The notes below the pieces were generated by a model. The model saw only the letters and a list, made by a program, of their open reading frames with translations. It had not been told where the DNA came from and made no database searches. From positions 2,418,001 through 2,482,000 of the forward strand of contig OZ241882.1 of assembly GCA_965203255.1 (NCBI GenBank): a DNA stretch of 64,000 bases, written 5' to 3'. The translations under genes and the position numbers were made by a program. The number at the start of each line of letters is the position of its first letter. Position 1 is the first letter of the stretch. Below, piece by piece: positions 1 to 8,923 of the stretch. This DNA comes from JAPOUP01 sp965203255. Lineage in GTDB: Bacteria > Pseudomonadota > Alphaproteobacteria > Rhodobacterales > Rhodobacteraceae.

Positions 1-709
1 ATCCGGCAAGACCCTCGCTGGTCTGGCCATGCCTGCCACGGGAAACCCCGGATCTCGATGCGAGGTCAGGAGGTCTGGTGCGCCAAGCCAGCCAGCTGGC
101 GGAGTGTCGCCGGGAAAAAGTCCAAGCGGAATGGGAGGCCGACCGCTTTCTCCGTGAACCATCTGCCGGGCGATCAAGCCACGAAACCTGGGTCGGACGG
201 AGTGCCAAGGCTGCCGGACGGGCGAAAGGCAACACCTTGCAAGCCGCTTTGGCGGTGCGATGAGGGACGCCGCGGGACTCGGGAACCAGAGCCGTGCCTC
301 GAAGCCTTCCACCGGCATCCGGGAGGCCTCGGCGCCACCCCGAGCATCGAGCCGGGGTCGTCAGGGGAAGGGAATTTCCGCAGCCCTGGATGCAGGTCAT
401 CGGGTGGCCGGACCCGGACCTGGCAACGACAAAGTCCACGAAAGGAAGGGATTGCGACACCTCCGGCGTAGCGGATGGAGCGAAGGGCCGGGGCCAGCGG
501 GGCGGCAAGACTCTCGTGGAGCCCCGAATCCGGCAACGGGCGTCACATGCGCCTCTCGCGCCTCTCGCCCGCGTAACCCGTGCGCACCGCCGTTCGCGGC
601 CGGTGCGCGGACTGACGTTCGACCGAAAGCAGGAAACGGATGCGACGGGGCGCGCATCCGCGCCCGCCCGGGAGGCGGCCAGCAATGGCGGTCCCTCGCG
701 ATAGTTTGG
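1..709. other. G+C-rich region without a recognisable gene
   Basis: Several overlapping reading frames exist on both strands, but none resembles a known family and their arginine/glycine/proline-rich composition is typical of noncoding G+C-rich DNA. Short phrases are reminiscent of the structured 5' part of a bacterial group II intron, but no domain V hairpin and no reverse transcriptase were found. No function is assigned. Confidence 0.5.
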
Positions 710-739
710 TTGACATTTGGCTGCAATGCCTCGCATAAT
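710..739 (+). promoter_or_regulatory. sigma70-type promoter of the first ABC operon
   Basis: A perfect -35 hexamer TTGACA (710-715) is followed after 18 bases by CATAAT (734-739), one base from the -10 consensus. The start of transcription would be near 746, giving a leader of about 70 bases before the solute-binding protein ATG at 817. It is the only good promoter match seen upstream of this operon. This is a sequence-only prediction. Confidence 0.6.
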
Positions 740-816
740 CTCGATGCTGTTGTCCGCGACAGGTGGCTTCGGCCTGCCGACATTGGACACGGAATGACGT
801 ATGACAGGAGAACACG

Positions 817-2184
817 ATGAAAATTCATCTTCGAGAACCCCCTTTTCGTGCAAGCCGGCTAGCGGCCGTTTTGTCCGTTGCGCTTGGCATCACCGGCTCG
901 GCAGCTCTTGCCGATTTCTCATGGAGCCAGTTTTCGGGGCGATCCATCACGGTGATGATGCCCGAGCATCCCGTTACCGATGGCGTGCGCGCTGTGCTCG
1001 ATCAGTTCGAGGCCGACACCGGGATCGACGTGAACCTCCAGACCATGGCGGAGGATCTCTATTTCGACCGGATGGAGGTTGCGCTCCGAGGGGCGGGAGG
1101 AAATTCCCAGATGGACGTCTACTTCCTGCCCATGGATTCCACCGCCTACACGCAGCACACCAACGGGCTTGTCCACTCGCTTCAGGGGTTCATCGACGAT
1201 CCCAATCTCACGGCGTCCGACTACGACCTCGCCGACATCCCGGCGGGCTTCCTCGATTCGACCAAGTACGACGTCAACGGCAGTTGGGAGTATCACGGCA
1301 TCCCGGCGTCGTTTGAAACCTACATCCTCTTCGCCAACATGGACCATGTGGACCGGTACCTTGACGGCAAAATGCCGACGACGATGGGTGAACTCATCTC
1401 CGCGGCGCGCGAAGTGAAGGAGGAAAGCGGGGGTGCGGTTGCCGGAGCCGTGCTGCGGGGAATCCGCTCGGACACGCTCATCGACACCATCACCGGTTTT
1501 GTGAACAACTCGGTTGGCGAAGCAAACCGCTCCGCCCCCTACAACGTGTGGTTCGACGGCGACTGGTCGGCACCGCGCATGGAGGATCCCGATATCGTCC
1601 GCGGCCTTTCGAACTATGCAGAACTTATGAAGGCCGGACCGGTCAACATTCAGGCGATGGACTGGCCCGATGCGTCACAGTTCTTCATGGCTGGCGGCGC
1701 AGCGTTCTTCATCGATGCCAGCCTGTTTGCGCCAGGCTTCGAGAACATGGATGAAAGTCCGGTCGCCGGCAAGGTAGGCTACTCGGTCATTCCGATCGAC
1801 AATGACGAAGGCCAGCCCTATACGGCGCACTGGCAGTGGGGATTCGGCATTCCGCGGAACGCGGCCAATGCAGAAATTGGGTGGCTTTTCATCCAGTATA
1901 TGTCGAATGCCGACAACGCGACCGCCATCGGCAAGCTGCACGGCGGCGCACCGCGGCTTTCCACTTGGAGCGACGCCGAATATGCGTCCAGCTTCCCACA
2001 GGGATACATCGATGCCGTTGCCGCAGCGATGCCGAACTCACAGACCTCCGTGGTCCAACGAGCCGGCTGGAGCGAGTTTGCGCTCCGCATCGTGGACGTG
2101 ATCCAGGAGATCTATGGCGGCGCAGATCCTTCCGAGGCCGGCGCGGCTGCCCAGGCCGACTTCCGGAAGTTGGTCGCCAACTGA
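817..2184 (+). CDS. ABC transporter extracellular solute-binding protein (sugar family 1)
   Basis: Periplasmic substrate-binding subunit of a carbohydrate-type ABC importer, 455 aa, the usual size for family 1 binding proteins. An N-terminal Sec signal is visible: basic start, hydrophobic core around residues 14-30, and a likely cleavage after ALA before DFSW. The mature protein has the mixed acidic and aromatic composition of the MalE/UgpB type. The ATG at 817 is preceded by AGGAGAA at good spacing. It heads an operon with two permeases immediately downstream and an ATPase four genes later. The substrate is not predictable from sequence; the neighbouring dehydrogenases, PLP enzyme and RidA suggest a polyol, an amino sugar or a related compound. 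Confidence 0.9.
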   Translation: MKIHLREPPFRASRLAAVLSVALGITGSAALADFSWSQFSGRSITVMMPEHPVTDGVRAVLDQFEADTGIDVNLQTMAEDLYFDRMEVALRGAGGNSQMDVYFLPMDSTAYTQHTNGLVHSLQGFIDDPNLTASDYDLADIPAGFLDSTKYDVNGSWEYHGIPASFETYILFANMDHVDRYLDGKMPTTMGELISAAREVKEESGGAVAGAVLRGIRSDTLIDTITGFVNNSVGEANRSAPYNVWFDGDWSAPRMEDPDIVRGLSNYAELMKAGPVNIQAMDWPDASQFFMAGGAAFFIDASLFAPGFENMDESPVAGKVGYSVIPIDNDEGQPYTAHWQWGFGIPRNAANAEIGWLFIQYMSNADNATAIGKLHGGAPRLSTWSDAEYASSFPQGYIDAVAAAMPNSQTSVVQRAGWSEFALRIVDVIQEIYGGADPSEAGAAAQADFRKLVAN

Positions 2185-2239
2185 TCCTCCACGGACGGCG
2201 CGGCGGCTTCTCGAGACGACGTCCGCATAGTAGAGCGAA

Positions 2240-3121
2240 ATGAACTCTGCGCTCAGGCCCATCGGCGAAGCCTCGCCATTCTGGTTTGTCCTGCCATGCC
2301 TCGCGGTGCTGGCGCTGACCTCGCTCTACCCGGTCGGATTCGGGTTGGCTGTCTCGCTGACGAACTGGAACTGGGGTAACCAGTTCCAGTTCGTAGGAAT
2401 TTCGAACTACACGGCGTTACTCGGGGACATCGAGTTCTGGACGGTTATGCGAAACACGGTTGTATTTGCCGCGTCCGCAACCGTGATCGAGGTCACTCTT
2501 GGCCTGTACCTTGCCGTCCAAGTTGACAAGCTCGCGATCCGGGCCGACTTGATCCGGGCCCTGATCATGTTGCCGCTGATGGTTTCCGGCATAGTTGTCG
2601 CCCTCATGTCAAAGGTGATGTTCGATCCGTTTCTGGGAATCGTGAACCATCTTCTCGGCGCTCTTGGCCTTGGCCCTTCGGCCTTCTATGGAGCGGCTGC
2701 GTCGGCCATGCCGTCTATCATCGCCGTCGACGTCTGGTGGCAGACAGCCTTCGTCTTCATCATCGTCCTTGCGGGACTCGGGGGGCTGCCTGCAAGCCCG
2801 ATCGAGGCTGCACGCGTCGAGGGTGCAAGCGAGTTCACCATTTTCTGGCGCATCAAGCTGCCGATGCTACGCGGACTCCTGATCACGGTCGTCATCATCC
2901 GCGCAATCGACACGCTGAAAGTGTTCGACATTGTGTTCGGCACCACCGGCGGCGGGCCGGGTCTGTCGACTGAGGTCGTGCAGACGTTCGTTTACAGGAC
3001 CGCCTACAGCTACCAGCAGATCGGCAAGGCAATGGCGACCATGATCCTGTTCTCGCTTCTGATCCTTGTCGTCTCGCTGACGTTGCAATCGTTGCAACGG
3101 CGTGGGGAGGCCAGCCTATGA
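2240..3121 (+). CDS. ABC sugar transporter permease, MalF/UgpA type
   Basis: Inner-membrane permease of 293 aa with about six hydrophobic segments, the first starting near residue 12. The EAA loop that contacts the ATPase is seen as EAARVEGASEFTIFWRIKLP at about residues 190-210. It forms the channel with the next gene, whose ATG overlaps this stop codon (ATGA at 3118-3121), implying translational coupling. It follows the binding protein by 55 bases. Family assignment is firm; substrate is unknown. Confidence 0.9.
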   Translation: MNSALRPIGEASPFWFVLPCLAVLALTSLYPVGFGLAVSLTNWNWGNQFQFVGISNYTALLGDIEFWTVMRNTVVFAASATVIEVTLGLYLAVQVDKLAIRADLIRALIMLPLMVSGIVVALMSKVMFDPFLGIVNHLLGALGLGPSAFYGAAASAMPSIIAVDVWWQTAFVFIIVLAGLGGLPASPIEAARVEGASEFTIFWRIKLPMLRGLLITVVIIRAIDTLKVFDIVFGTTGGGPGLSTEVVQTFVYRTAYSYQQIGKAMATMILFSLLILVVSLTLQSLQRRGEASL

Positions 3122-3951
3122 GCCCCCGCACCGGCGGGCGCCTTTCTCTTGTCTGGGCCCATGTCTTCACGGCCGCAATGGTGCTGTTCAGCCTCTTCCC
3201 GGTGTACTGGGTGTTTTCTACCGCGCTCAAGACCAGACGCGACGGCCTGGCCAGCCCTCCGCTCTGGATCTTTGATCCGACCTCGGCGAATTTTCTCAAG
3301 CTCTGGACGCACGACACGTTCAGGTACACGTTCCTCAACTCCGTCGTGGTCGCAGCGGCAGGTGTGGCGATCTCGCTCGCCATCGCAATCCCAGCAGCCT
3401 ATGCCATCGTCCGGATGAGGGTGCGCGGTCGGGAACTCGTTGGCGTCTGGCTGATCCTCGCCTACATGCTGCCAGAATTCCTGTTCGTCATTCCCATGTT
3501 CTCACTCTACCAGTGGACCGGGCTCTACGACACGCATATCGGGCTTGCGCTAATGTACCAGGTCCACGTGCTGCCGCTGTCGATCTGGCTGCTCGGTTCG
3601 TTCTTTCGCGAGATCAGTCCCGCAATAGACGAGGCGGCGCGGATCGAAGGAGCCTCCAACTTCCAGATCCTGATCAGGATCTACATACCATGCACGCTGC
3701 CAGGCGTGATCGCAACCGCGATCCTGAATGCCATCTGGATCTGGAACGAGCTTGCCATCGCCCTTGGCCTGACGTTTTCGAAGGCGCAGACCGTCACGCT
3801 GGGTGTCACCGGTTTCCGGGGATATGCAGCGCTCGACTGGGGCGCAATGGCGGCCGCCTCGACCGTCGCGGTTGTCCCGATGCTGATTTTCGCAATCCTC
3901 GCACAGAAACACATCGTCAAGGGCCTGACTCTTGGCGCGGTCAAGGGTTGA
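3118..3951 (+). CDS. ABC sugar transporter permease, MalG/UgpE type
   Basis: Second inner-membrane permease, 277 aa, with six predicted membrane segments and an EAA loop (DEAARIEGASNFQILIRIYI) in the C-terminal half. It starts inside the stop of the first permease and ends directly before the ATG of the next gene, so the three genes are tightly coupled. Together with the 2240 permease and the ATPase at 5507 it completes a MalFGK-like importer. Confidence 0.9.
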   Translation: MSPRTGGRLSLVWAHVFTAAMVLFSLFPVYWVFSTALKTRRDGLASPPLWIFDPTSANFLKLWTHDTFRYTFLNSVVVAAAGVAISLAIAIPAAYAIVRMRVRGRELVGVWLILAYMLPEFLFVIPMFSLYQWTGLYDTHIGLALMYQVHVLPLSIWLLGSFFREISPAIDEAARIEGASNFQILIRIYIPCTLPGVIATAILNAIWIWNELAIALGLTFSKAQTVTLGVTGFRGYAALDWGAMAAASTVAVVPMLIFAILAQKHIVKGLTLGAVKG

Positions 3952-4998
3952 ATGATGCCGTTGAAAGAAACCGATGTCTCGCAGTTCCCGACAGTCTTTG
4001 GGCGAAACCTGCTGTCAGAGGTATCGAATTTCGTGTGTCCGAAGATGCTGGTCGTCACAATGGAGGACCTGTGGCCCATCTTCCGCGACACCCTGCCACC
4101 TGACGCGGATCTCCATTTTGCAAGATCCATGGAACGAACGAGCCTTGAAGCCGAAACCTCCAAGTTGAAGGATCTCGCGTCCGTAATTGGTCTCGGCGGA
4201 GGCCAGGCCATCGACTCCGCAAAGTATTTCGCCTGGCGTCTGAACCTTCCGCTGTTCCAGTTCCCGACGTCGCTTTCTGTAGATGCCGTGTTCGGCCACC
4301 GCACGGCCGTGCGCGAAAACAACATCGTCAGGTATGTCGGCTGGGCAATCCCCGAGACAGTCTATGTCGACCTCGACATCATCGAGGCCGCCCCACGGGC
4401 CCTGAACGTCGCAGGCGTCGGCGATGTCCTTTGCTTCATCACCGGTGTCATGGACTGGCGCCATGCCGAGTCGAAAGGGCGGTGCGAGGCGCGCTGGCCA
4501 TATGACGACAGCCTCGCCCGAATCTCCCTGTCAAAGGCCGAATCCGTTCTTGCCGAACTCGACGAGATCAAGACGCTCAGCCCGCGCGGCATCGCGCTGA
4601 TGGTCGATGCCCTGAAATGGGGCGGCGCTTCCTACCATGGCGCAGGCTGGAACCCGCGCCACATAGAAGGCGTCGAGCACTACGTCTTCTACGCGCTCGA
4701 GGCAGGGACCAGGAAGAGTTTCCTCCATGGCCAGGCGGTCTGCCTAGGTCTCGTCCTTGGCGCAATGATGCACGGCGCGCGCGCCGACGAGCTTCTGGAC
4801 GCGGTTTCCGGCCTTGGTATCGATATTCGCCCATCTGCGATGGACGTGACATGGGAAGACGTGTTCGGGGCAATGCGGAACCTGAAGGGGTTCGTGACGC
4901 GCGAGGGACTAGCCTATGGAATAGCCAACGATTTTGTGGTCACAGACGGCTTCCTGAACGAAGCCCGAAACAGAATCGAGGGAGCGTTCCCGACATGA
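3952..4998 (+). CDS. glycerol-1-phosphate dehydrogenase-like iron-type alcohol dehydrogenase
   Basis: 348-aa enzyme of the dehydroquinate synthase-like/iron-containing alcohol dehydrogenase superfamily, closest in look to sn-glycerol-1-phosphate dehydrogenases (EgsA/AraM). The NAD-binding motif GLGGGQAIDSAKY is near residue 80. Candidate metal ligands are the Asp in GVGDVLCF, a His in the HIEGVEHYVF stretch and the His in FLHGQAV. It would oxidise or reduce a polyol phosphate or a related alcohol with NAD(P). Two adjacent ATGs (3952, 3955) are possible starts. A clear paralogue lies at 8924, about half identical by eye, which suggests two related steps or two substrates. True substrate unknown. 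Confidence 0.8.
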   Translation: MMPLKETDVSQFPTVFGRNLLSEVSNFVCPKMLVVTMEDLWPIFRDTLPPDADLHFARSMERTSLEAETSKLKDLASVIGLGGGQAIDSAKYFAWRLNLPLFQFPTSLSVDAVFGHRTAVRENNIVRYVGWAIPETVYVDLDIIEAAPRALNVAGVGDVLCFITGVMDWRHAESKGRCEARWPYDDSLARISLSKAESVLAELDEIKTLSPRGIALMVDALKWGGASYHGAGWNPRHIEGVEHYVFYALEAGTRKSFLHGQAVCLGLVLGAMMHGARADELLDAVSGLGIDIRPSAMDVTWEDVFGAMRNLKGFVTREGLAYGIANDFVVTDGFLNEARNRIEGAFPT

Positions 4999-5510
4999 AG
5001 CGTCAACAAGGAGCGGGGGCGCTGGATGTATCCTGCCCCGAGGGTCGTCTGGTCTCCCTCGGCCTGAGTCTGCCCCCCGTACCAGCGGCTGTCGGGAATT
5101 TCGAACTTGGCTCGATTGCCGGGGCGACACTGTATCTCTCCGGCCAGGGCCCACTGCTGGAGAACGGGGAAATGGCGCGTGGCAAGGTTGGACGCGACGT
5201 CAGTGCCGAGGAGGCCAGACACCACGCCATGCGAACCGGACTGGTTCTCATCAGTGCGATGAAGGAGATGCTCGGGTCTCTGGATCACGTTGCACAGATC
5301 CGAAAGGTCTTCGGCATGGTGAACGGCACACCGGACTTCGCTGAGCATCCAACCGTGATCAACGGATGCTCGGATCTCTTCTGCGAAGTCTTCGGCGCAC
5401 GCGGCCGTCATGCCCGGGCAGCCGTCGGCATGAACTCGCTGCCGGGCAACATCACCGTGGAGATCGAAGCCATCGTCTCGGTTTCGCCCGAGTGGGTGCC
5501 GCGAGGATGA
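4995..5510 (+). CDS. RidA/YjgF family protein (enamine/imine deaminase)
   Basis: 171-aa protein of the RidA (YjgF/YER057c) family, somewhat longer than the usual 130 aa because of an N-terminal extension. Family features include LYLSGQGPL, VFGMVNGTPDF, ARAAVGMNSLP and a terminal VEIEAIVSV strand; the conserved Arg in ARAAVG normally binds the substrate carboxylate. RidA proteins hydrolyse reactive enamines released by PLP-dependent lyases. This fits the SelA/DgaE-like PLP enzyme two genes downstream (inference). ATGA overlaps join it to both neighbours. The start at 4995 is chosen over longer in-frame alternatives because it overlaps the previous stop and begins the family alignment. Confidence 0.85.
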   Translation: MKRQQGAGALDVSCPEGRLVSLGLSLPPVPAAVGNFELGSIAGATLYLSGQGPLLENGEMARGKVGRDVSAEEARHHAMRTGLVLISAMKEMLGSLDHVAQIRKVFGMVNGTPDFAEHPTVINGCSDLFCEVFGARGRHARAAVGMNSLPGNITVEIEAIVSVSPEWVPRG

Positions 5511-6559
5511 GCGAGATACGCTTCAAAGGGGCGTGCAAGCGCTATTCGGGAGATATCGAGGTCATCCGCAACCTAAACCTGCATGTGCTCGAAGGCGAAT
5601 TCATGGTCCTGGTCGGACCCTCGGGATGCGCCAAGTCGACGACGCTCAGAATGATCGCGGGGCTTGAATCCATCTCGTCGGGAGATCTGATGATCGGAGG
5701 CGCGCGCGCGAACGAGCTGTCGCCCGCAGAACGAAACGTTTCCATGGTCTTCCAGTCCTATGCCCTGTTTCCCAATATGTCCGTCCGAGGGAACCTGTCG
5801 TTCGGCCTGAAGCTGCGCAGAACGGAGCGGTCGGTCGCCGAGAGCGAAGTGGATCGGGTGGCCGACCTGCTGGGCTTGGCCGAACTTCTGGACCGGAAGC
5901 CGCGTCAGTTGTCTGGAGGACAGGCTCAGAGGGTCGCGCTTGGCCGCGCAATGATCCGCAGACCGGCAGCCTTTCTCCTTGACGAGCCCCTGTCCAATCT
6001 CGACGCGGAACTCAGGGTCCAGATGCGGGGAGAGATCTCGCAGATGCAAAGTGATCTCGGCACCACGACCGTTTACGTCACCCACGATCAGGTCGAGGCG
6101 ATGACAATGGGAGACCGGACCGCGGTCATGAACCGTGGCAGTGTCATGCAGGTCGGTGCGCCCATTGAGCTCTATGATCGGCCCGCCAACGCATTCGTCG
6201 CCGGTTTCATCGGCAGTCCGCGCATGAACCTGCTGGCGGCGGAAACCCTGCTGGCGGACGCGATGTCATCCGACCGTCGCCTTGCGTATCCGACGGGCAC
6301 GCTTGCCGGCATTCGTCCCGAGCATGTGCTCATCGGGTCCGGCAAAGAGACTCGAATCGGAACTGCGCGCGTCGAACGCATGGAAGACCTTGGACACGAA
6401 ATCCTTGTGCATCTGATGACGCGAAGGGGTGCCGCACTGACTGCCCGGGCGAACGGCGAGTTCCGTGCCGATATCGTGCCCGGGCAGGACGTCGAGCTTG
6501 GGATTCGTCCTGACCGGCTGCATGCCTTTGACTCCGAGAGCGGTGAGCGGCTGCAATGA
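5507..6559 (+). CDS. ABC transporter ATP-binding protein, UgpC/MalK type
   Basis: 350-aa ATPase that powers the importer formed by the permeases at 2240 and 3118. Visible motifs: Walker A GPSGCAKST (Ala where Gly is more usual), signature LSGGQAQRVALGRA, Walker B FLLDEPLSNLD and switch histidine in YVTHDQ. The C-terminal 110 residues form the TOBE/MalK regulatory domain (GIRPEHV region). ATG 5507 overlaps the ridA stop, and the reading frame further upstream lacks family similarity. Its stop overlaps the next ATG. Confidence 0.92.
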   Translation: MSEIRFKGACKRYSGDIEVIRNLNLHVLEGEFMVLVGPSGCAKSTTLRMIAGLESISSGDLMIGGARANELSPAERNVSMVFQSYALFPNMSVRGNLSFGLKLRRTERSVAESEVDRVADLLGLAELLDRKPRQLSGGQAQRVALGRAMIRRPAAFLLDEPLSNLDAELRVQMRGEISQMQSDLGTTTVYVTHDQVEAMTMGDRTAVMNRGSVMQVGAPIELYDRPANAFVAGFIGSPRMNLLAAETLLADAMSSDRRLAYPTGTLAGIRPEHVLIGSGKETRIGTARVERMEDLGHEILVHLMTRRGAALTARANGEFRADIVPGQDVELGIRPDRLHAFDSESGERLQ

Positions 6560-7764
6560 CCGGCGATCCGTTCACACGCTGGAACCTGACACCGATCATC
6601 AATGCGTCGGGAACCATGACGGGCATCGGCGCCGCCCGCGTGGCTCCCGAGACACGAGCCTTGGTGGACCGGATCCTTGAATCTTGCGTCGACATGGACG
6701 AGCTGCAGGCTCGGGCCGGTGCTGTCATAGCGCGGTTGACCGGCGCGGAGTCAGGATGTGTTACGGCCTGCTCTGCCGCCGCCATGACGCAGACCGTTGC
6801 CGCCTGCATGACCGGCGGAGATCTTGCAAGGATCGAAGCGTTGCCGCAGGTCACCGGCGAACGGCGCATCCTGCTCCCGATGGGTCATATGGTCAACTAT
6901 GGCGCACCCGTCGATCAGGCAATCCGGCTTGCAGGGGCGGAGGTCGTTCCCGTCGGCACCGCCGCCGCGTGCGAAGTCTGGCACCTCCGTTCCGCGCTGA
7001 AGCAAGGCGCGGCGGCGGCCATGTATGTCGTCTCGCACCATACCGTGCGGGAAAACGAGCTTCCCATAGACATCTTCATCGCCCTATGCCGGGAACACAG
7101 CGTTCCGGTGATCGTGGACTTGGCATCCGAATACGACCTGAAGGGGCCGATCGCGCTGGGAGCCTCGGCGGCGATCTATTCGGGGCACAAGTTTCTCGCC
7201 GGCGTGACGAGCGGCATTGTCGCAGGAGCCTCCGACCTGGTCAGCGCGACCTACCTCCAGCACCGAGGCATTGGCAGGACGATGAAGGCGGGCAAGGAGA
7301 GCGTCGTCGGAGCAATGGCCGCCTTGGAACTCTGGGAGACCCGCGATCACGTTGGCATCCGAGCAGCCGAAGAGGCCCGTGTCCATCGCTGGCTGAAAGA
7401 TCTTGCGGACATTCCCGGACTGACGCTTGCTCCCCATGACGACTGGACCGGCAATCCGATCACGCGTGTTCGCATCACCGTCGCTCCCCGGACGGCCGGC
7501 TTCTATGCCTGGGAACTTGCCGGACGGCTCGAGTCGCGTGATCCTCGGATCATCTTGCGTGACGACCATGTGGAGCGACAGGAGCTGTATCTTGATCCCT
7601 GCAACGTCACGGATGCCGAGGCGGCAAGGGTGGTCGCCGCGGTCCGCAACGAAGCAGACCGCCTGCGCACCGAGGGAGGCGGCCTCAGTGTCAGCTGGAG
7701 CGAGGCAAAGAGCGCGAGGGAGGCGGCTATTCTGGCGTGGAAGGGTGACGGCAATGCTTCTTGA
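6556..7764 (+). CDS. SelA/DgaE-like PLP-dependent enzyme
   Basis: 402-aa fold-type I PLP enzyme of the L-seryl-tRNA(Sec) selenium transferase-like family. The cofactor lysine is K212 in YSGHKFLAG, and the pyridine-binding aspartate is D188 in VIVDLASEYD. The N-terminal NASGTMTGIG motif is typical of this family. No selenium genes are nearby, so a metabolic role like that of DgaE (2-amino-2-deoxy-gluconate-6-phosphate ammonia lyase) is more likely than Sec synthesis. Elimination of ammonia by such an enzyme passes through an enamine, which would explain the RidA gene in the same operon. Exact substrate unknown. Confidence 0.75.
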   Translation: MTGDPFTRWNLTPIINASGTMTGIGAARVAPETRALVDRILESCVDMDELQARAGAVIARLTGAESGCVTACSAAAMTQTVAACMTGGDLARIEALPQVTGERRILLPMGHMVNYGAPVDQAIRLAGAEVVPVGTAAACEVWHLRSALKQGAAAAMYVVSHHTVRENELPIDIFIALCREHSVPVIVDLASEYDLKGPIALGASAAIYSGHKFLAGVTSGIVAGASDLVSATYLQHRGIGRTMKAGKESVVGAMAALELWETRDHVGIRAAEEARVHRWLKDLADIPGLTLAPHDDWTGNPITRVRITVAPRTAGFYAWELAGRLESRDPRIILRDDHVERQELYLDPCNVTDAEAARVVAAVRNEADRLRTEGGGLSVSWSEAKSAREAAILAWKGDGNAS

Positions 7765-8524
7765 AGGTCGCCGCATTCTTGTCACAGGCGCGGCGCGCGG
7801 GATCGGCCTCGCCGTCGTCCATGCCTGTCTCGCCGATGGCGCCGAAGTTCTCGCAACCGATGTCGACAAGGGAGCGCTGTCCGACGCGGCGGACGGAACC
7901 GCGAATCTGGACGGCCGTCTGAGGCACCATCCACTTGATGTCAGTCAGGGCCGCAGCATCGCCCGGGCGCTTGGCCACATCTCGGACTGGCCGGCACTGG
8001 ACGGCCTCGTCAACAATGCCGCGATTCTCGACATCAGCGATGCGGGGACCGTTGCGGATGAACGCTTTGCCAAGGTCATCGACATCAACCTGACCGGCGC
8101 ACTGCGCGTCACGCAGGCAGCTCTGCCGATGCTCCGCAAGTCATCCGCTCCGGCCATCGTCAACACCCTCTCAACCCAGTCATTCTTCGGCGTTCCGTGC
8201 TCGGCCGCCTATGCGTCTGCCAAGGGCGGTCTCCTCATGCTGACGCGATCCATGGCCGTGGATTTCGGCGCCGAGTCCATTCGTGTGAACGCCGTCGCGC
8301 CGGGCTTCATAGACACGCGCATGGCGATGACCGAGGATGGGGCGCATGAGCACGAATCCGGCGACTTTCGCTTGCATTACATCGCCCGGGGACGCATTCC
8401 CCTTCGCCGCCCGGGAACTCCCGACGACTGTGCTGGCGCCTTCGTGTTCCTGCTTTCCGGACTGGCCCGCTACATCACCGGTCAGGCGCTGTGCGTGGAC
8501 GGTGGGCTGAGCGCGACGTACTGA
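7754..8524 (+). CDS. short-chain dehydrogenase/reductase
   Basis: 256-aa classical SDR. Cofactor motif TGAARGIG near residue 10, structural NNAAIL motif near residue 83, catalytic YASAK, and the VDGG C-terminal signature. An acidic residue after the second strand (ATDVDKG) favours NAD over NADP. The ATG at 7754 overlaps the end of the PLP gene by 11 bases. It probably oxidises or reduces a hydroxyl group of the pathway intermediate. Its substrate cannot be told from sequence. Confidence 0.85.
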   Translation: MLLEGRRILVTGAARGIGLAVVHACLADGAEVLATDVDKGALSDAADGTANLDGRLRHHPLDVSQGRSIARALGHISDWPALDGLVNNAAILDISDAGTVADERFAKVIDINLTGALRVTQAALPMLRKSSAPAIVNTLSTQSFFGVPCSAAYASAKGGLLMLTRSMAVDFGAESIRVNAVAPGFIDTRMAMTEDGAHEHESGDFRLHYIARGRIPLRRPGTPDDCAGAFVFLLSGLARYITGQALCVDGGLSATY

Positions 8525-8923
8525 TGCAGGACGCGTTGGAACCTCTCCGCGCCACCGCCCTCGGGGACGGCATCCGGGCGCAGAGATATGCTGTTTGAAG
8601 AATGCAGCGTTTCGGGCCTGACCGGCACACGGAAGCCCGAAGCGGTTGCCAATTCCCGGCGACGCTTCCCGCCCCTGGTCCGCGGGCAGTTTCCCGTCCG
8701 CACGCAGATTTCTCGCGCTCGTCCGAACTGCATGCGGCGCAGCCGCCTCGGTCTCCGGGTTCGGGACGCACGTTCATTTCGCGGCGTCTCCAGCACGGTC
8801 AATTTCCTCGGTCGACCGAAGCGATGCGCGATGACATGATGTGCCGTCCTGCACACAGGATGGCAATACGTCATCCGCGCGGGACGGGTCGTACGCAACG
8901 CATGTGCTCAAGAGGACTGACAA
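8525..8923. other. 400-base gap inside the catabolic region
   Basis: No convincing gene on either strand. The last 100 bases contain short dyad-like patches (GATGAC and GTCATC about 40 bases apart) that could be a regulator site or promoter for the gene at 8924, but no clear -35/-10 pair is visible. Confidence 0.4.

Noticed and set aside
58..828. Several 90-190 codon frames at the left edge
   Set aside because: They overlap on both strands, have Arg/Gly/Pro-rich composition and no recognisable motif or ribosome site.
4617..4994. Longer start for the RidA gene
   Set aside because: The upstream part of that frame is antisense-like filler within the dehydrogenase gene; the ATGA overlap at 4995 is the natural start.
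6556..7764. SelA-like protein as true selenocysteine synthase
   Set aside because: No selB, selC or selD nearby, and the gene is embedded in a sugar-type catabolic operon beside ridA; a metabolic lyase fits better.
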